Assembly: GCA_026018925.1 (NCBI GenBank)
Contig: JAKSZU010000011.1
Location: 12,101,485 to 12,165,484, forward strand
DNA from: Tupaia tana
Lineage: Eukaryota; Chordata; Mammalia; Scandentia; Tupaiidae
Direction: 5' to 3'
DNA length: 64,000 bases
This document shows, piece after piece, positions 60,608 through 64,000 of the stretch (its first letter is position 1; each line of letters starts with the position of its first letter). The translations under genes were made by a program, and so were the position numbers. The notes under the pieces were generated by a model. That model saw nothing but the letters and a program-made list of their open reading frames with translations, searched no databases and was not told where the DNA came from.

Positions 60608-60755
60608 CCTTATTTCTGCATTTGTCACAGCAGCCACAAGGAACCACTTCGGACCCACCAGCCTCTCCTGTCTCCATTGTGACAATAGGTAAATGTCTTC
60701 AAACATCGCAAATGACCCCCGGGGCAAAAGTGTCCCTGGTTCGGAAACACCGGCC

Positions 60756-61849
60756 AGTGGAGGCCATGTTCTTTCCCTAGAATCTGGGAGAGGAAAACGT
60801 TTCTCTCTCTGTAATGAGAATGAGACTGACAGTGGGTACACCCCGCATGGTTGGCTCTGGGTGGGGGCCATACCTGCTCCTGCCCCCAACCCCCCAGAGG
60901 CGCCTGCAGATGTCACACTGTCATTAACGACACCGTAATCCTGTCGGTGCTTGTGTGTCTTTGAGTGAAACTAGCAAAGGACTATCTTCAACTGCACCAT
61001 AAAAGAGAATATAAAAAACTCAATAAAATGCTAGAATGTCAGCCGAAGCAGGATTGCTGGCCAAGACCGCAGCAAGGAGGGGCGCCAGCAGCCGGGTGCC
61101 CCTGGCACTGTTAGTGGGAGTCATGGGTGGGGAGGAGAGGCTGGGGGAGCCCAGCCTGTGCTGGGGGCCACTGCGCCTGGGCTTTGGGCCAAACACACAA
61201 CCCCCTGGTTTCTTGGGCCCCGCCCTGCTGTTGTAATCCTGTTTATTTTGCTGGATATGAAATCCATATGGTTCTGATTTCTCCCTTGTAATCCGTCATC
61301 TCTGTGTGGCTTCAGAGCCAGCAGCCGTGGAAAGCGGCTTTGAAGTTGTTGTTCTGGGGTAAGGAGGAAGTTGTGATCTTCCAAGGTTCAGTGGGGCAAC
61401 CATGAGGTTTGCATTCGCTTCGAGGACATCCCTCGGAGTTGAGTGAGGGAAGCGCGCCGCCCAGTCGGTTCTGGTCCTGGCCCAGGAGCCAGGGGCTGTG
61501 TCAGGAGAGAGAGGAGTTTGCAGAGCCTGCAGTGGACTTGCACAGCCAAGGGCCCCTCTCTGGTTCTCAGCCCAGGTCACTCTTGTGCCCAGTGGCTCCC
61601 GGTCACCTGCTGCTCTGGGCAGTTAGATGGGACTATGGCATTAGCTCTTCTCTGAGGTCAACCAGCATGCCCTGCTTGGGGGAAGGACAAAACTAGAGGT
61701 GAGGGAAGAAGAAGAAGAAACAGAAAAGATGGTGGGCAAGTCGGATTTGGAGAAAGATACTGCCCATGTCCATTAATAAAGGGACACAGACCGGCCCGTT
61801 CTGTGATGGGCAGGTCTTGCTGCCTCTGGTTCATGTATCAAGGCCAGCC
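60756..61849. other. Low-copy DNA, possible conserved non-coding
   Basis: About 1.1 kb. 61205-61340 is non-repetitive with an unusual word (GGATATGAAATCCATATGG, near-palindromic), a style seen in conserved non-coding elements. Frames on both strands (61296-61580 -, 61409-61696 +) overlap and have no domain. Confidence 0.45.
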
Positions 61850-62036
61850 ATGTTCCCCTTTCTGGGAGCATTAAAATCACTCACCGTGAGGGCTGTTGAA
61901 ATAGACTGCTGGCCTCCACCCCCACAGTTTCCGGTTCCAGGGGTCTGGTGTGGGCCCCAGAGTTTATAACTTCTAACAAATTCTCAAGTGATGCTGATGC
62001 TGCCGGTCTGAGGGCCACACTTGGTAAACACTGCTC
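61850..62036 (+). repeat. MER5A (hAT-Charlie)
   Basis: GCATTAAAATCACTCACCG, AGTTTATAACTTCTAACAAA, TTCTCAAGTGATGCTGATGC, TGCCGGTCTGAGGGCCACAC and TTGGTAAACACTGCTCTAG follow MER5A through its end. Confidence 0.85.
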
Positions 62037-62077
62037 TAGAACAAGAAGGGGATCTTTATCATTAAAAATGAGTGGCT

Positions 62078-62262
62078 GGGGCTGGCAGGTGGCGTGGTGG
62101 TTAAGGCACTGATTCCTACATGGCTCACCATGGTTCGAGTCCCAGACCTGCTAACTTGCTTTCTCACTTTCCCTTCCTCTCCCTTCCATCTCTCTCTGAT
62201 CAAATTAAACAAATAATAACAGCAAATAAAATTAAATGAATAAATAATTTTTTAAAAAAAGA
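62078..62262 (+). mobile_element. SINE-B copy
   Basis: GGGGCTGGCAGGTGGCGTGGTGG head, GGTTCGAGTCCCAGACC, CTTGCTTTCTCACTTTCCC, CTCTGATCAAATTAAAC tail. Confidence 0.9.
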
Positions 62263-62263
62263 G

Positions 62264-62480
62264 TGACCCGCCATAGTGGTACAGGTGGTTGGGTGCCACG
62301 GTGTGCTACTGGGGCCACACCGAAAGGTTCAAGGTTCAGATCCCAGGTTGACTTGAACATGCCAGGCCTGCCTGCAGGTACATTCATGGTCCTGGCTAGA
62401 AGGCTGCAGGAGGGGGTGGAGCCATGACAGGACCCTGCTGTAAGGAGTAGTTCCAGGACTCGACTGTTCAGGTGCAAAGA
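62264..62480 (+). repeat. Possible divergent tRNA-related SINE
   Basis: GACCCGCCATAGTGGTACAGG and GGTTCAGATCCCAGG resemble a tRNA-like head with a B-box, followed by GAACATGCCAGGCC and a body unlike the other families. No clear tail. Confidence 0.4.
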
Positions 62481-62554
62481 CCCCTTGTTTCTGAGTAATC
62501 CTGCGAGGGGAGTGTACCATTGTCTCCGATGTTATTTATTTTTGCCTGCCAAAG

Positions 62555-63540
62555 CACAAGTAATGTTTATTTTTTTCAATTGTCACACAGAAAAGTCGAC
62601 TCTAGCTTATGGTTCTATGAATTTTAACACATGTAACCCTGCCACTCCCCGACTCCCAGTCAGACGCCGACATTCCATTATTCCAAGCCCTTCCCTTCTG
62701 CTGTTTCTTTGCTGTCTGCACCCCTACCCCTGCATGGGTCACTCTCCACCCCACACTTGTGTCTTTCGGAGAACATTGTGCACATGGAACCGGACAGTAT
62801 GTAACCTTTGGAGACTGGCTTCTCGGCGGATGATGCCTTTGAAATCCATCTGAGTTGGTGCATGGCAGTCGTCCCTTGTGGCTGGTGAGTGGTCTTCCAT
62901 TGGGTGGCCGTCTCTCAGTTTTGTTCATCCTTCCCTGTTGACAACCTTTGGGATCGTTTCTGGTGTGGGGTTATGATGAATAAAGTTGCTAGGAGGATTC
63001 GTGTAGAAGACCTTATGTGGATGTATGTTTTAATTTCTCTTGGATAAATCAATACGTAGGCGTAGGAGTGCTGGATTAGAGTGTTGGTCTGATGTTCTAG
63101 GAAACTGCCAAACTGCTCTCCAGACGGTGTTCATTCCCACTGGCAGGGCATGAGAGAGTCCCATTGTTCCACATCCTTGCCCACACTGGGTACTGTCAGT
63201 CCTCCTGCAGTTAAGTCGTTCTAGATTACACTTCGTTTTTTTTTTTTTTTTTCTTTTTCTTTTGGAGAGGTTTTTGCTATAGGGCGTGTGCGCTCACCAG
63301 ACAGAGAGAGAGAGAGACAGAGAGACAGAAAGAGAGAAATCACCCCCCAGGGGGGATGGCCACGCTGCAATCCCTTCTCCTCCATTCTCCTCTCGGGATC
63401 TTGGGCACGCACGCACATGCGCCTGGCGTGAGTTTAAGCCACCGGGTCCGGGACTCAAACCGCGGTCAACTACGTGGGAGTCCAGCAACATAGCCATTGC
63501 GCTAACTGCTGGTCCCATCACACTTCATTTTGAGATATAT
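62555..63540 (-). repeat. Old L1, antisense (3' end), split by a SINE
   Basis: ATTGTGCACATGGAACCGG, CAGTATGTAACCTTTGGAGAC, AGTGGTCTTCCATTGGGTGG, TTATGATGAATAAAGTTGC, TTAATTTCTCTTGGATAAATC, GGAAACTGCCAAACTGCTC and CACATCCTTGCCCACACTGG follow reversed L1 3' sequence in order. No intact frame. Confidence 0.8.
63237..63514 (-). mobile_element. Young SINE-A copy in L1, antisense
   Basis: T-run, GGAGAGGTTTTTGCTATAGGG, CACCCCCCAGGGGGGATGG, GGGACTCAAACCGCGG, GCTAACTGCTGGTCCC. AT(T/C)ACACTTC(G/A)TTTT flanks both sides. Confidence 0.95.
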
Positions 63541-63827
63541 CAGTGAGACCAAGAAGGGCTTGGAGCATTTCCCAAGGTCCCCAGCCTCTTGGTGGCTCCT
63601 GGAAGATTAGAATCTTTCTGGTGATTGGGAGGGTGTGCGCTGGGTGACTGTGCTGCGTGAAAGCCCCAGAGAGGCACCCCATGAGCTGCGTCTGAGCACC
63701 GGTCGCTCATTGCGGCCTTCGGGGAAATCCATGGGGAACACGGTGTGAGGAGGTGGTGAAGAAGGAAAGGTGCCCATCCTAGAATCATAGAGGGAGAGGC
63801 ACTGGACTGCTTCCTGCAAACACACCT
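63541..63827. other. Low-copy DNA, no gene seen
   Basis: About 290 bp unassigned. Confidence 0.45.
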
Positions 63828-63935
63828 CTACTTATTTCACAGCTGAGGCTCAGAGAGGTAAAGCAGTCGGGCAGGTGCCACTCAGCTAACTGGCGGCATT
63901 TTGACTCTGCTTATGGCAGGCAGAGACAGAAGGCC
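63828..63935 (-). repeat. MIR, antisense
   Basis: TTATTTCACAGCTGAGGCTC, AGAGAGGTAAAGCAGTC, CTCAGCTAACTGGCGGC and ATTTTGACTCTGCTTATGG follow reversed MIR. Confidence 0.7.
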
Positions 63936-64000
63936 ACCTGTGTTTCCAGAAGCATCCTTAGAAATAGCGCTGGGGCCACAGACTGCTTCCCCTGGGTGCC

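Larger units (their letters stand above)
58768..60658 (+). mobile_element. MLT1-type LTR broken by several insertions
   Basis: Consecutive LTR pieces: about 58768-58900 (AAAGATGTCCACACCTGAG, GACCTTGAGATGGGAAATTACC), 59503-59547 (GTAATCTTAAGTGTCC), 59845-60105 (GGCCACCAGCCAAGGACTG, GGCAACCTCTAGATGGAG, CCCTAGAGCCTCCAGGAGG, GATAATAAAGCTGTGTTGC), about 60394-60410, and about 60609-60658 (GCATTTGTCACAGCAGCCAC). AATAAAGC near 60049 would be its polyadenylation signal. Confidence 0.75.
58585..60755 (-). repeat. MER20 (hAT), antisense, split by a nested repeat cluster
   Basis: First part 58585-58765: TTTGGACTGGTGGGTTCTTTG, TTGTGGATGGGTGGTC, GAATGTCTAGCAACAGCCC, TGGCCTCCACTCACCAG. Second part about 60675-60755: CCATTGTGACAATAGG, AAATGTCTTCAAACATCGC, CCCCCGGGGCAAAAGTG. 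Together they give one MER20 in the right order; the roughly 1.9 kb between is an MLT1 LTR with its own insertions. Confidence 0.7.

Noticed and set aside
1..64000. tRNA genes
   Set aside because: The many A-box/B-box pairs belong to SINE heads followed by SINE bodies and A-tails; none folds into a clear cloverleaf with a CCA-ready end by eye.
1..64000. CRISPR-like or phage-like arrays
   Set aside because: Repeats are dispersed SINEs, target duplications or microsatellites; none shows regular spacing with unique spacers, and the DNA is mammalian.

Overview
This is a 64 kb stretch of placental-mammal chromosomal DNA with no protein-coding exon that I can defend. It is built from interspersed repeats of several ages, separated by low-copy sequence. 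Every open reading frame longer than about 100 codons falls in a repeat, in low-complexity sequence, or in unique DNA with no recognisable domain. The window is probably intergenic, or lies inside a large intron.

Organism. Ancient placental repeats are present: MIR, L2, old L1, MaLR LTRs, MER5A/MER20-type hAT and MER2/Tigger elements. More than 60 SINE copies belong to a lineage-specific tRNA-derived set that is not Alu, B1/B2/ID, rabbit CSINE, carnivore SINEC, horse ERE or AfroSINE. Two further copies contain 7SL RNA-like sequence, one clearly joined to tRNA-like sequence. 7SL-derived SINEs are known from primates, rodents and tree shrews, and tRNA-7SL chimeras plus a dominant tRNA SINE (Tu-III) are described for tree shrews. 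My best guess is therefore Tupaia (Scandentia), at about 0.6. The family names are from memory and were not checked against a library.

Working SINE names used below. SINE-A is about 260 bp: a tRNA-like head, a G/C-rich body, a pyrimidine-rich stretch, an end motif CCTATAGCAAAAACC and an A-tail. SINE-B is about 170-200 bp: the same head joined straight to a CT tract and a GATCAAATTAAA-type tail. SINE-C is about 200-230 bp: a related head and a tail ending in GAAATAAATAAA-like sequence. SINE-D carries 7SL-like sequence.

Layout. 1-8 kb: a MIR split by a SINE and an LTR, then an L2 chain broken by SINEs, an MLT1 LTR, mariner MITEs and Tigger elements. 8-10 kb: mostly unique. 10-20 kb: an antisense L2 tract, MER5-like elements, MLT1 LTRs and nested SINEs. 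20-34 kb: dense SINEs, MLT1, L2 and MIR. 34-38 kb: a diverged tandem duplication and an exact 104 bp inverted repeat around a 480 bp spacer. 39.3-45.9 kb: an old antisense L1 full of insertions. 46-58 kb: mixed repeats and unique DNA. 58.6-60.8 kb: a deep nest (MER20 holding an MLT1 LTR, holding SINEs and a MITE, holding a young SINE). 61-64 kb: unique DNA, MER5A and a second antisense L1.

There is no pathway or operon to describe. The most notable points are the perfect inverted repeat at 35852-36539, the CTCF-core-like motif carried by the SINE head, the repeated use of the same target sites by SINEs, and two short palindromic mariner MITEs built like MADE1 but with different ends.
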